A stretch of 36,135 nt of DNA from Actinomycetes bacterium (GCA_014190275.1 BJGE01000015.1:1-36135), one strand, 5' to 3'. Counted from the stretch's first letter, positions 7,398 through 15,286 are shown. A program made the numbers and translations. Notes: generated by a model not told the origin, from the letters alone.

Positions 7398-8731
7398 AAC
7401 TGTGGAAGGTAGCGGTCCAGCTCCCACTGCGTGACTTGGCGTCGGTATTCCTCCCATTCGGCCTGCTTATTGCGCAGGAAGAAGTCAAAGACATGCTCGC
7501 CGAGGGTTTCCGCAACTAATTCCGAACGCTCCATAATCAAGGTTGCCTGGTTGAGACTCGAAGGTAACGGCTTCATGCCCATGGCCTTGCGCTCAGCCTC
7601 GGTCAGACCCCAAACATCATCCTCCGCGCCATCGGGTAGCTCATAGCCCGCTTCGATGCCCTTCAGGCCGGCCGCAAGCAACACCGCCAACGCCAGGTAC
7701 GGATTGCACGCACTATCCATGGACCGGAATTCAATCCTGGTGCTGTTGCCCTTGGCCGGCTTGTACATCGGAACCCGGATCAATGCCGAGCGATTGTTGT
7801 GCCCCCAGCAGATCCACGATGGCGCCTCTGCCCCACCGGCAAGTCGTTTATAGGAGTTCACCCACTGATTGGTAACGGCGGTAATCTCGGGGGCATGGGC
7901 GATTAGCCCAGCGATGAACGACCGGGCGACTTTGGACAGTTGATACGGGGCACCTGCCTCAAAGAAAGCATTTCGGTCACCTTCAAAAAGCGAAAGGTGG
8001 GTATGCATACCTGAGCCGGGATGGTCCCGGAACGGCTTTGGCATGAATGTCGCAAACAGACCTTGCTCTAGGGCTACCTCCTGCATGACTAGCCTAAAAG
8101 TCATCAAGTTGTCCGCCGTGGTCAAGGCGTCGGCGTAGCGCAGGTCAATCTCCTGCTGGCCCGGGCCCCCCTCATGATGGGAGAACTCGACCGAGATGCC
8201 CATGGCTTCCAGCATTGTGATCGCTTGGCGCCGAAAATCGTGCCCGACTCCATTAGGAGCATTGTCGAAGTACCCGTACTGGTCCACCGGGATCGGCACC
8301 TGACCGGCGACCGGTGACTCCTTGAATAAATAGAACTCAACTTCGGGGTGCGTATAGAACGTGAACCCAAGGTTTGCGGCCTTGGTCAGTGTGCGCTTGA
8401 GCACATAACGCGGGTCGGCATAAGAGGGTGCGCCATCAGGAGTCAAGATGTCGCAGAACATTCGGGCCACGCCCGGCCCTTCGCTGCGCCAAGGGAGCAG
8501 CGAAAACGTAGCGGGGTCTGGCTTGGCCAACATATCCGACTCGGCAACGCGGGCAAAGCCTTCGATCGCCGATCCGTCAAAGCCAATCCCTTCGGCAAAT
8601 GCCCCCTCGAGCTCAGCGGGGGCAATGGCCACCGACTTCAGGGTGCCTAAGACGTCGGTGAACCACAACCGGACGAATCTGATATCGCGCTCTTCTATTG
8701 TCCTAAGGACGAACTCCGCCTGCTTATCCAT
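7394..8731 (-). CDS. glnA2: Glutamine synthetase-like enzyme GlnA2 (not adenylylated type)
   Basis: The 445-residue protein has the GSI fold: DGSAIEGFARVAESDM, the metal/ATP segment KPFRDHPGSGMHTHLSLF, and NNRSALIRVP near the active site. It is the length of mycobacterial GlnA2 (about 446). The segment that carries the adenylylation Tyr in GlnA1 reads DDVWGLTEAE here, so the modifiable Tyr is absent and GlnE should not act on it. Function may be glutamine or gamma-glutamylpolyamine synthesis; the latter is described for Streptomyces GlnA2-type enzymes and cannot be decided from sequence. It is the first gene of the operon with the amidotransferase and glnE. The start ATG 8731 has no Shine-Dalgarno; CACTAT lies 6 nt upstream. 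Confidence 0.93.
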   Translation of the reverse strand: MDKQAEFVLRTIEERDIRFVRLWFTDVLGTLKSVAIAPAELEGAFAEGIGFDGSAIEGFARVAESDMLAKPDPATFSLLPWRSEGPGVARMFCDILTPDGAPSYADPRYVLKRTLTKAANLGFTFYTHPEVEFYLFKESPVAGQVPIPVDQYGYFDNAPNGVGHDFRRQAITMLEAMGISVEFSHHEGGPGQQEIDLRYADALTTADNLMTFRLVMQEVALEQGLFATFMPKPFRDHPGSGMHTHLSLFEGDRNAFFEAGAPYQLSKVARSFIAGLIAHAPEITAVTNQWVNSYKRLAGGAEAPSWICWGHNNRSALIRVPMYKPAKGNSTRIEFRSMDSACNPYLALAVLLAAGLKGIEAGYELPDGAEDDVWGLTEAERKAMGMKPLPSSLNQATLIMERSELVAETLGEHVFDFFLRNKQAEWEEYRRQVTQWELDRYLPQL

Positions 8732-8737
8732 GTGCCA

Positions 8738-8743
8738 ATAGTG
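8738..8743 (-). promoter_or_regulatory. Possible leaderless -10 element CACTAT (glnA2)
   Basis: CACTAT followed by exactly 6 nt (TGGCAC) and the glnA2 ATG on the minus strand. It differs from TANNNT only in the first base. The 62-bp region also carries the nadE promoter on the other strand. Confidence 0.4.
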
Positions 8744-8781
8744 GACTAGGCCGTGTTACGAATGGGTTAAACCGTCTGAAG

Positions 8782-8787
8782 TAGCCT
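8782..8787 (+). promoter_or_regulatory. -10 element TAGCCT of a leaderless promoter (nadE)
   Basis: TAGCCT, then 6 nt (GCTTCC), then the nadE ATG at 8794. No Shine-Dalgarno precedes the gene. The same hexamer and spacing recur before NIF3 and tRNA-Val. Confidence 0.6.
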
Positions 8788-8793
8788 GCTTCC

Positions 8794-10527
8794 ATGAGTG
8801 TCATCCGGCTCGCGCTCGCCCAAGTGAACGCCAAAGTGGGCGATTTAGCCGCAAATGCCCTGCTGGTGCGGGACGCGGCCCAGCAGGCCAAGGCCGCCGG
8901 GGCCCACCTAATCGCCTTTCCCGAGCTGGTGCTGACCGGCTACCCGGTTGAAGATCTGGCACTGCGTCCCTCCTTCTTGGAAGCCTCTAGATCCGCACTC
9001 TTGGCCTTGGCCCGCGACCTACAAGAAGATGGACTCGGCGAGCTCATTTGTGTGGTGGGCTACCTCGATCGACTGGACTTCGAGACCCAAACCGGCCCAC
9101 GCAATGCGCCCATCAATGCGGCTGCTGTCTTACACCACGGCGCCGTGGTGGCTCGGTATACCAAACACCATCTCCCCAATTACGGAGTCTTTGACGAGGC
9201 TCGCTACTTCATCCCCGGCACCGAGCCACTGCTATTACGGCTTAACGACAGCACTATTGCAATCGCAATCTGTGAGGATCTATGGCAAACCGGTGGACCG
9301 GTCACCTGGGCGCGCGAAAATTCGGCCGACTTACTCTTGGTGCTCAATGCATCCCCTTATGAGCGCAATAAGGATGACGCTCGGCTAAAGCTATGCCAAT
9401 TGCGAGCAATCGAAGCCGGCTGCGCCCTCGCCTACGTAAACCTAGTTGGCGGGCAGGATGAACTTGTCTTCGATGGTGACTCACTTGTGGTCGATCGCAA
9501 CGGTGCTTTATTAGCCAGAGCCCCACAGTTTGTGCCCACCTTGGTGACAATCGACCTAGAAATATCGACCAGCCCTAGGCCAAGTACCTGCATAGACCTG
9601 GCCCACATCACTTGGAAAGATCAAGTCACCTATCAGCCCGAAGTCGCCCCCGGCCTGACCGACCCGCAGGAGGTGTATCAGGCACTGACGCTCGGCCTAG
9701 GTGACTACGTCAAGAAGAACGGTTTCCAAAGTGTCATCCTTGGGCTTTCCGGTGGCATCGACTCGGCCTTGGTCGCCGCACTTGCCTGCGATGCGATCGG
9801 GGCTGAGCAGGTCTTTGGCGTTTGCATGCCAAGTATTTATTCCTCCGAGCACTCCAAGGACGACGCTTTTGACCTCGCCCGACGTACCGGGCTGAATCTC
9901 CGCACGATCGCGATCGCACCGATGGTCGACTCTTTTCTGCAAGCCATGACACTAACCGGATTGGCACAGGAGAACCTGCAGGCCCGCATCCGTGGCACCA
10001 CATTGATGGCCATCTCAAATCAAGAAGGTCACCTGGTGCTAACTACGGGCAACAAGAGCGAGCTCTCGGTTGGCTACTCAACCCTTTATGGTGACTCCGT
10101 GGGCGGGTTCGCTCCCATCAAAGACGTACCCAAGACCTTGGTCTGGGAATTGGCACGGTGGCGCAATGCCTTCGCAATCGCAAACGGACAGACCCCGCCG
10201 ATCCCGGAAAGCAGTATCGAGAAGGAGCCGAGCGCCGAGCTGCGCCCAGCTCAAAAAGACAGTGACTCCCTGCCAGATTACCAAGTACTTGACGCACTTC
10301 TTGAGTCTTATATCTCCGGCGACATGGGCAGAAGGGAACTGGTAGCCACCGGATTCGATGCGGGTTTGGTCGATCAAGTTCTGCGCCTCACGGACGCCGC
10401 CGAATACAAGCGCAGGCAGTCACCACCGGGAACCAAAATCTCGCTAAGGGCATTTGGACGCGATCGCCGGCTGCCCATCACAAATGGCTGGCGGGAGCCA
10501 AACCAGTTCGAAGCGCCGCAACAATAG
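8794..10527 (+). CDS. nadE: Glutamine-dependent NAD+ synthetase
   Basis: It makes NAD+ from deamido-NAD+, ATP and glutamine-derived ammonia, the last step of NAD biosynthesis. The 577-residue protein has an N-terminal nitrilase-type glutaminase with the Glu-Lys-Cys triad visible: Glu44 in FPELVLTGYP, Lys124 in YTKHHLPNYG, and Cys160 in IAICEDLWQTG. A C-terminal NAD synthetase domain carries the PP-loop SGGIDS at residues 319-324. At 577 residues it is shorter than the roughly 680-residue mycobacterial enzyme and closer to the form common in other bacteria. It diverges from glnA2 and its last 50 bp overlap the 3' end of the convergent tetR gene. Confidence 0.96.
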   Translation: MSVIRLALAQVNAKVGDLAANALLVRDAAQQAKAAGAHLIAFPELVLTGYPVEDLALRPSFLEASRSALLALARDLQEDGLGELICVVGYLDRLDFETQTGPRNAPINAAAVLHHGAVVARYTKHHLPNYGVFDEARYFIPGTEPLLLRLNDSTIAIAICEDLWQTGGPVTWARENSADLLLVLNASPYERNKDDARLKLCQLRAIEAGCALAYVNLVGGQDELVFDGDSLVVDRNGALLARAPQFVPTLVTIDLEISTSPRPSTCIDLAHITWKDQVTYQPEVAPGLTDPQEVYQALTLGLGDYVKKNGFQSVILGLSGGIDSALVAALACDAIGAEQVFGVCMPSIYSSEHSKDDAFDLARRTGLNLRTIAIAPMVDSFLQAMTLTGLAQENLQARIRGTTLMAISNQEGHLVLTTGNKSELSVGYSTLYGDSVGGFAPIKDVPKTLVWELARWRNAFAIANGQTPPIPESSIEKEPSAELRPAQKDSDSLPDYQVLDALLESYISGDMGRRELVATGFDAGLVDQVLRLTDAAEYKRRQSPPGTKISLRAFGRDRRLPITNGWREPNQFEAPQQ

Positions 10528-11086
10528 ATGAGGTACTCGCTGCACCTGCCTCCGGCGTCAGCCCCAGCATCTTCAACCAAACCATCGGTCCGATTAGCAA
10601 GGCGATTGTTGCCTCCATATCTAGGTCGGACCGCAATTGGCCCTGGGAGATCCCACGCACCAAGACCGCGCGCAGGCGCGCCTGCCGCGGGCGTATCACC
10701 CGCTCCACAACCATGGATCGAAGCTGCGGATAACGCGCACCTTCACTCAGGACCCTGATCATGATGCGGCTTTTCAAGGAGTCCAATGAGGATTCGCGTA
10801 TGTCATCTAATAACTTGGTGAGGATTTGCCAATAGTCACCGGGTTCTGGAATTACCCGTACGTCTGCATCTAATTGCTGCATGGCATGGGCGAGTAGTTC
10901 TTCACGATTGGCAAACCGCCGATAGATGGTCGCCCTACCAACCCCAGCCCGGGCCGCTACTGCTTCCACCGAGAAGCGCTGGAAGCCCTCCTCGGCGAAT
11001 AGTTCCAAGGCGGCCGTGTCGATCGCCGAGTCAGCAACGGCGCTGCGCGGTCGACCCTTAGCCCGCACCGGTACCTGGGTAGCCAC
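10478..11086 (-). CDS. TetR-family transcriptional repressor of the efflux operon
   Basis: The 202-residue protein has an N-terminal TetR helix-turn-helix at about residues 15-60, with SVEAVAARAGVGRATIYRRFANREELL as the typical recognition region (key residues Gly-Arg-Ala-Thr-Ile-Tyr-Arg-Arg-Phe), followed by a variable ligand-binding domain. The GTG start lies 2 nt after the TAG of the DHA2 transporter, so the two are one transcript with the transporter first. A palindrome CGATAC-N6-GTATCG in front of the transporter is its likely operator, giving autoregulated efflux. The inducer is unknown. The gene's 3' end overlaps nadE by 50 bp. Confidence 0.92.
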   Translation of the reverse strand: MATQVPVRAKGRPRSAVADSAIDTAALELFAEEGFQRFSVEAVAARAGVGRATIYRRFANREELLAHAMQQLDADVRVIPEPGDYWQILTKLLDDIRESSLDSLKSRIMIRVLSEGARYPQLRSMVVERVIRPRQARLRAVLVRGISQGQLRSDLDMEATIALLIGPMVWLKMLGLTPEAGAASTSSIVAALRTGLAPASHL

Positions 11087-11088
11087 GG

Positions 11089-12810
11089 CTACACCTGCTC
11101 TTTGCCCGTCGGGTATTCGCCTTGGGCCTGACCACGGTAATCCGCCGCCTCGGTTTCCACCATGGCATCGGCCGCGTCCACCGGGGCCGGGCCGGCACCC
11201 ATCTCGATCTTCTTTGTCAGCGGAGTGATATGCGGTAGCCCAAAGCCCACCACCAGTGTCGCGATGACCACGACCACAAGTGAAATCAATGAGGCCAGGT
11301 GGCTAGCTGTCAAGAAATCAGCATAAGCCGCCTCGCGTACCGAGTTTGCGATGCTGGCCGGTAGGCCGCCTGCCTCCGCTTGGTTCAGGACGCCCATGGT
11401 GGCAATCACTGACTCCGAGGCCGCCTGCTTGGCCGCTTCGGGAAATTGCGGCGGCAGTTGAGTCAATGTGCCCTTTAGGTTTGCCGCGTACTGCGTAGCG
11501 AGCACCGTGCCGATGATCGCGACGCCGAGCGCCCCGCCGACCTGCCGCACGGTGTTCTGGACCGCAGATCCCGCACCGGCCCGGGCCAGCGGCAACACGT
11601 TTTGCATTACCGTTGAAGCTGGGGCAATGACGTTGCCCATGCCGAGGCCGAATATGAAGAATACAACCAGCAGCAGCCAAATCGGGGTGTCGAGCTGCAA
11701 GAAGACCAGCCCGACCAGTGCCAGCGTCACAAGTATCAGCCCACCGGTCATTACTTTTCGATAGCCAAATCTCAGCACCGTCTTGGCGCTGCTCGGTGCC
11801 GCGATGATCTGGCCGATTGCAAACGGTACGAAGCAAAGTCCCGCAATCAAAGTGTCGTAGCCACGCAGGATCTGAAGATAAAAGGGCAAGGTGAATGTGA
11901 TGCCAGAGAGCGCAAAGAAGGCCAGCGATACGGCCACGAGGCTCACGGCATAACCGCGGTTCCGAAACAATGTGACGTCGAAACTTGAGTGATCACTGCG
12001 CGCTTCGAGGAACAAGAACAAGGCGATAATCGCAAGCCCGGCAAGCACAGGGATCACAACGCCCAGATCAAGCCAGCTCTTGGTCGAGGAGGCATGGATG
12101 ATGCCGTAGATCAATGCCGTTAGCCCAATTACCGAAAGCGCCAGACCCTGCAGGTCCAGGCGTCGCGGATTTGGATCCTTAGTTTCAGGCACCACCCGAA
12201 TAATGGCGATCAGGCCGACGATGACAATAGGCACATTGACTAGGAAGACCGAGCCCCAATCATTACCCGTCAACCAATTTGACCACTGGGGATTTTGCAG
12301 CAGCACGCCGCCAAGGATCGGGCCCAGGGCTACCGCCGCGCCGACCGCGCCGGCCCACGCGCCAATGGCCTTACCACGTTCATGCGGGGGGAAGACGACC
12401 GTGATGATGGCCAAAGTTGTTGGCATCACCGCCGCACCACCCACCCCCATTACCGCCCGAAAGCCGATCAGCATGCCGGCGCTCGACGAAAAAGCACAGA
12501 TCGCCGAGGCCGCGGCGAACAGCACCAAGCCAAAGATCAGGATCTTCTTGCGCCCCAACCGATCACCGAGTACCCCCCAGGTAAAGAGCAGCGCGGCAAA
12601 AGCGAGGACATAGGAATCCACCGCCCAGACAAGTTCACCTTGGCTGGCATTTAGATCCCGCTGGATAGTTGGTAGCGCGATATTTAGGATGGTGTTGTCG
12701 AGCACCACCACCAGCAGGCTTACCACCAGGACACTCAAAATTGCCCACCGCCGCGGGTGGCCCTCCCCCGAAGCCATCCAAGCCTGATCCGTCTTGACCT
12801 GCTGGGTCAT
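11089..12810 (-). CDS. DHA2-family (EmrB/QacA-type) 14-TM drug:proton antiporter
   Basis: The 573-residue membrane protein belongs to the major facilitator superfamily. Diagnostic motifs are motif D1 (LDNTILNIALPTIQ, TM1), motif A in the loop after TM2 (GVLGDRLGRKK), and motif C in TM5 (GAWAGAVGAAVALGPILGG). The large number of hydrophobic segments and the length fit the 14-TM DHA2 class, which exports drugs or lipophilic cations using the proton gradient. Substrate is unknown. A strong Shine-Dalgarno (AAAGGAG, complement of 12816-12822) lies 5-6 nt before ATG 12810. It is co-transcribed with the tetR gene and preceded by a TetR-type palindrome. Confidence 0.94.
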   Translation of the reverse strand: MTQQVKTDQAWMASGEGHPRRWAILSVLVVSLLVVVLDNTILNIALPTIQRDLNASQGELVWAVDSYVLAFAALLFTWGVLGDRLGRKKILIFGLVLFAAASAICAFSSSAGMLIGFRAVMGVGGAAVMPTTLAIITVVFPPHERGKAIGAWAGAVGAAVALGPILGGVLLQNPQWSNWLTGNDWGSVFLVNVPIVIVGLIAIIRVVPETKDPNPRRLDLQGLALSVIGLTALIYGIIHASSTKSWLDLGVVIPVLAGLAIIALFLFLEARSDHSSFDVTLFRNRGYAVSLVAVSLAFFALSGITFTLPFYLQILRGYDTLIAGLCFVPFAIGQIIAAPSSAKTVLRFGYRKVMTGGLILVTLALVGLVFLQLDTPIWLLLVVFFIFGLGMGNVIAPASTVMQNVLPLARAGAGSAVQNTVRQVGGALGVAIIGTVLATQYAANLKGTLTQLPPQFPEAAKQAASESVIATMGVLNQAEAGGLPASIANSVREAAYADFLTASHLASLISLVVVVIATLVVGFGLPHITPLTKKIEMGAGPAPVDAADAMVETEAADYRGQAQGEYPTGKEQV

Positions 12811-12858
12811 CTGCTCTCCTTTTTGCCTTTCCGAGAAACTGCGGGCGCTCCAGTAATT

Positions 12859-12876
12859 CGATACGTGAATGTATCG
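12859..12876. promoter_or_regulatory. Palindromic TetR-type operator CGATAC-N6-GTATCG
   Basis: A perfect 6-bp inverted repeat with a 6-bp spacer, flanked by imperfect AATT/TAATT extension, lies 48 bp upstream of the efflux gene in the 164-bp region shared with divergent panB. Position and form fit a site for the TetR encoded in the same operon. Confidence 0.65.
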
Positions 12877-12974
12877 TAATTAACTGCGGGGCGCCACTAG
12901 CGCTAATACCGGCTCACCTGTCATGCTTATCGCGTCCGGGGACTCCGTGGGGAGCCTCGAGATTGGAGCGCACC

Positions 12975-13838
12975 ATGGAACTAGTCCGCACGCCACTTGT
13001 GAGCAGTGCCCCCCAGCAGATTATTTATGGCGGTGACCCGGCGCGCCGCATTACGATGCGCGACCTCCAACTGGCCACCGAAAAGGGCCAGCGCTGGCCC
13101 ATGATCACCGCCTATGACGCGCTCAGCGCCGGGGTATTTGATGAAGCCGGTATCCCGGCCCTACTCGTCGGTGACTCCGCGGGCATGGTGGTTTTTGGCC
13201 ACGACACCACCATTGCGGTAACCGTCGATGAACTGCTCATGCTGGTTCGCGCCGTAGTCAAGGGCTCCAAGCGCGCCCTCGTGGTAGCCGACCTGCCGTT
13301 CGGCAGTTATCAAGCCTCGCCCGCCCAGGCCCTCGCAACTGCCGTGTTGTTCATGCAAAAAGGTGGCGCCCATGCGGTGAAGCTCGAAGGCGGGGCCGCA
13401 GTACTGCCCCAGATCGAATTGCTCGCTAACTCAGGTATCTCAGTTATCGGACATCTAGGCCTTACTCCGCAGTCGGTCAATCTGCTCGGCGGCTTTCGGG
13501 TGCAAGGCCGGGGCGAAAGTGGCGAATTGCTCATTCGCGATGCCAAGGCAATGGAGGCTGCCGGGGCGACGGCAGTCGTACTCGAGCTTGTTCCTGCTGA
13601 TCTTGCGGCCCGAGTAAGTCAAGCTCTGACAATTCCAACCATCGGCATTGGCGCCGGACCCCATACCGATGCCCAGGTCATCGTCTGGCAGGACTTGGTC
13701 GGTTTAACGTCAGGGCCGGCACCGAAATTCGTAAAGCGCTACGCCGATTTGCGCTTGATCATGACCGAAGCCGTAACCACCTGGGCCGGCGAGGTCGCCA
13801 GCGGCGATTACCCGGCGGAGGAACACACCTATAAATAG
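12975..13838 (+). CDS. panB: 3-methyl-2-oxobutanoate hydroxymethyltransferase (ketopantoate synthase)
   Basis: It transfers a hydroxymethyl group from methylene-tetrahydrofolate to 2-oxoisovalerate, the first committed step of pantothenate and CoA synthesis. The 287-residue protein shows the PanB pattern: MITAYDALSAGVFDEAG, LLVGDSAGMVVFGHDTT (Mg-binding Asp), DLPFGSYQ, AVKLEGGAAV, and GHLGLTPQSVNLLGGF; IGIGAG follows near the C terminus. The ATG 12975 is used because GGAG at 12965-12968 lies 6 nt upstream; a TTG 12 nt earlier overlaps that site. It ends 4 nt before the convergent F420-dependent gene. Confidence 0.96.
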   Translation: MELVRTPLVSSAPQQIIYGGDPARRITMRDLQLATEKGQRWPMITAYDALSAGVFDEAGIPALLVGDSAGMVVFGHDTTIAVTVDELLMLVRAVVKGSKRALVVADLPFGSYQASPAQALATAVLFMQKGGAHAVKLEGGAAVLPQIELLANSGISVIGHLGLTPQSVNLLGGFRVQGRGESGELLIRDAKAMEAAGATAVVLELVPADLAARVSQALTIPTIGIGAGPHTDAQVIVWQDLVGLTSGPAPKFVKRYADLRLIMTEAVTTWAGEVASGDYPAEEHTYK

Positions 13839-13842
13839 AAGT

Positions 13843-14532
13843 TCAGACGTCGGTGATTCGCACCCCGGTGTGTGCCTTGTAACGCCGATTCATTGAAATC
13901 AAGTTGGCGGTAAATGCCTCGACCTGGTGGCAGTTGCGAAGGCGCCCGGCAAATATCCCGCGCATCCCCGGGATTCGATTAGCCAACGCCTGCACAATGT
14001 CGGTCGCGGCGCGGTCATCCCCGAGGACCAAGACATCGGTGTCTACCGAGTCAATGTTTTCGTCTAGCAGGAGAACCGCCGAGATGTGGTGGAAGGCCCC
14101 CACAACCTGACTATCGGGCAATAAGTTGGCCGCCTGCTGGGCCGCTGATCCCTCCGCAACGGTCAGGGCAAAGGCGCCCTGCTTATCAAAGCCCAATGGG
14201 TTTACGCAGTCGATCAGGATCTTCCCGGCCAGTTCGGCGCGCAGCGAAGTCAGCAGCTCACCATGACCATCCCAAGGTATAGCCGCGATAATTACATCCG
14301 AATTAGCCGCACAATCTTGATTACTCGCCCCGGTCACACCATGCCCCAAACCGGCTGCTAAATCCTGTGCCCGCGTTGCATCGCGGGAACCAATAACGAC
14401 TTGGTGACCGGCTATCGCCAACCGCCGAGCCAGTCCTCGTCCTTGTTCACCGGTGCCACCTAGGACGCCGATGCGCAGTTTTGCAACATCGGGAAGTATT
14501 CGTGGGTCAGGAGTTACTACGGCCTCGGTCAT
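13843..14532 (-). CDS. npdG: NADPH:F420 oxidoreductase-like (NpdG/Fno) protein
   Basis: The 229-residue protein begins after a short tail with a Rossmann dinucleotide motif, LRIGVLGGTGEQGRGLARRL, followed by VVIGSRDA, which recognises NADP phosphate in this family. Further on are DVIIAAIPWDGH and ILIDCVNPL, then a C-terminal region ending in SMNRRYKAHTGVRITDV. This is the pattern of F420-dependent NADP reductase, which moves hydride between NADPH and cofactor F420. ATG 14532 is chosen; the frame is open for 29 more codons upstream, but the extension is not family-like. TetR/panB/npdG neighbours do not suggest a specific pathway. Confidence 0.85.
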   Translation of the reverse strand: MTEAVVTPDPRILPDVAKLRIGVLGGTGEQGRGLARRLAIAGHQVVIGSRDATRAQDLAAGLGHGVTGASNQDCAANSDVIIAAIPWDGHGELLTSLRAELAGKILIDCVNPLGFDKQGAFALTVAEGSAAQQAANLLPDSQVVGAFHHISAVLLLDENIDSVDTDVLVLGDDRAATDIVQALANRIPGMRGIFAGRLRNCHQVEAFTANLISMNRRYKAHTGVRITDV

Positions 14533-14597
14533 AGTGCGAAATACTGCCAGACATCGCAGACAACCACGAATCGGGGACACCGTGGTCAATAAAATTT

Positions 14598-14613
14598 CCA
14601 ACTTAGAAGTTGG
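14598..14613. promoter_or_regulatory. Perfect inverted repeat CCAACTT-AG-AAGTTGG
   Basis: A 7-2-7 palindrome lies in the 209-bp divergent region between the F420 oxidoreductase gene and the H1-like gene. The form suits a dimeric regulator. No cognate regulator can be named. Confidence 0.45.
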
Positions 14614-14741
14614 TCTCATAGCACGCCCGCGACACGAAATGACACACCGACATGAATATGCGCGATTTTCGCCATGTTTTCTGTCAAGGTTCTACTGAAG
14701 GTTCCTGCACCAGAGCCGGGACCTACGACACGGGAGGCAAC

Positions 14742-15107
14742 GTGGCGGCAGTAAAGAAGGCAGCCAAGAGGGCGCCGGCGAAGAAGTCGGCCCGTAAGGC
14801 AGCCAAGAAGGCAGTAAAGCGCCCAGCCAAGAAGGCTGCAAAGCGCCCAGCAAAGAAGGCAGCCAAGAAGGCCGCCAAGCGCCCAGCCAAGAAGGCTGCA
14901 AAGCGCCCAGCAAAGAAGGCAGCCAAGAAGGCTGCAAAGCGCCCAGCAAAGAAAGCTGCAAAGCGCCCAGCAAAGAAGGCAGCCAAGAAGGCCGCCAAGC
15001 GCCCAGCCAAGAAGGCTGCAAAGCGCCCAGCAAAGAAGGCCGCGAAGAAAGCCGCCAAGCGCCCAGCGCGCAAGGCTGCACGTCGTCGCGTCGCGAAGAA
15101 GGCCTAG
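14742..15107 (+). CDS. Histone H1-like Lys/Ala/Pro-rich DNA-binding protein
   Basis: The 121-residue protein is almost entirely Lys, Ala, Arg and Pro, built on PAKKAAKR/PAKKAAKK units in a 20-residue period, and resembles the C-terminal tail of histone H1 and of mycobacterial HupB. It has no HU-type N-terminal domain, so it is a free-standing tail. A nucleoid-binding or DNA-compacting role is inferred from composition. The GTG 14742 start is supported by GGGAGG at 14732-14737, 4 nt upstream; an ATG at 14652 would add 30 unrelated residues. A 19-bp perfect hairpin terminates the transcript. The gene stands alone between divergent and downstream units. Confidence 0.85.
   Translation: MAAVKKAAKRAPAKKSARKAAKKAVKRPAKKAAKRPAKKAAKKAAKRPAKKAAKRPAKKAAKKAAKRPAKKAAKRPAKKAAKKAAKRPAKKAAKRPAKKAAKKAAKRPARKAARRRVAKKA
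14821..15080 (+). repeat. 60-bp tandem repeat in the H1-like gene (four copies plus a partial)
   Basis: Units 14821-14880, 14881-14940, 14941-15000 and 15001-15060 align without gaps, with differences mostly in third codon positions; 15061-15080 is a fifth partial copy. Each encodes 20 residues of alternating RPAKKAAK blocks. Copy number is likely to vary between strains. Confidence 0.95.
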
Positions 15108-15123
15108 TTCGGCCCAAAGCGTG

Positions 15124-15165
15124 AATGTGAAAGGCCCGCACCATTTGGTGCGGGCCTTTCACATT
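15124..15165 (+). terminator. Strong hairpin terminator after the H1-like gene
   Basis: A perfect 19-bp inverted repeat (15124-15142 with 15147-15165) with an ATTT loop begins 16 bp after the stop codon. No U tract follows. Confidence 0.9.
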
Positions 15166-15174
15166 GCTAAGTTG

Positions 15175-15216
15175 CCTTATCGCTGGGTTCCCTTATCGCT
15201 GGGTTCCCTTATCGCT
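15175..15216 (+). repeat. 16-bp tandem repeat (CCTTATCGCTGGGTTC), 2.6 copies
   Basis: Copies at 15175-15190 and 15191-15206 are exact, and 15207-15216 is a 10-bp partial copy. It lies between the H1-like terminator and the map promoter. Confidence 0.95.
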
Positions 15217-15274
15217 CACCTGGCATATTCCCTTGTATTGCTCTACTTGGGCGCGCGAAAAAATCGGCTCTGCC

Positions 15275-15280
15275 TAGACT
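15275..15280 (+). promoter_or_regulatory. -10 element TAGACT of a leaderless promoter (map)
   Basis: TAGACT, then 6 nt (GCGCTC), then ATG 15287. The same hexamer and spacing precede the next gene, marR. Confidence 0.65.
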
Positions 15281-15286
15281 GCGCTC

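Noticed and set aside
8755-8770. GTTAC-N6-GTTAA in the nadE/glnA2 intergenic region as a second GlnR site.
   Set aside because: Only one pair of partial half-sites and no second pair in register; too weak beside the glnA operator.
14821-15080. Regular 60-bp repeats that could suggest a CRISPR-like array.
   Set aside because: No unique spacers; copies abut and lie within one coding frame with synonymous differences.
14692-15162. Two long minus-strand frames opposite the H1-like gene (Leu/Ser/Trp/Pro-rich and Ala/Phe/Leu-rich repeats).
   Set aside because: They are the complement of the Lys/Ala repeat; the composition is a by-product, one runs through the terminator hairpin, and neither has a start signal.
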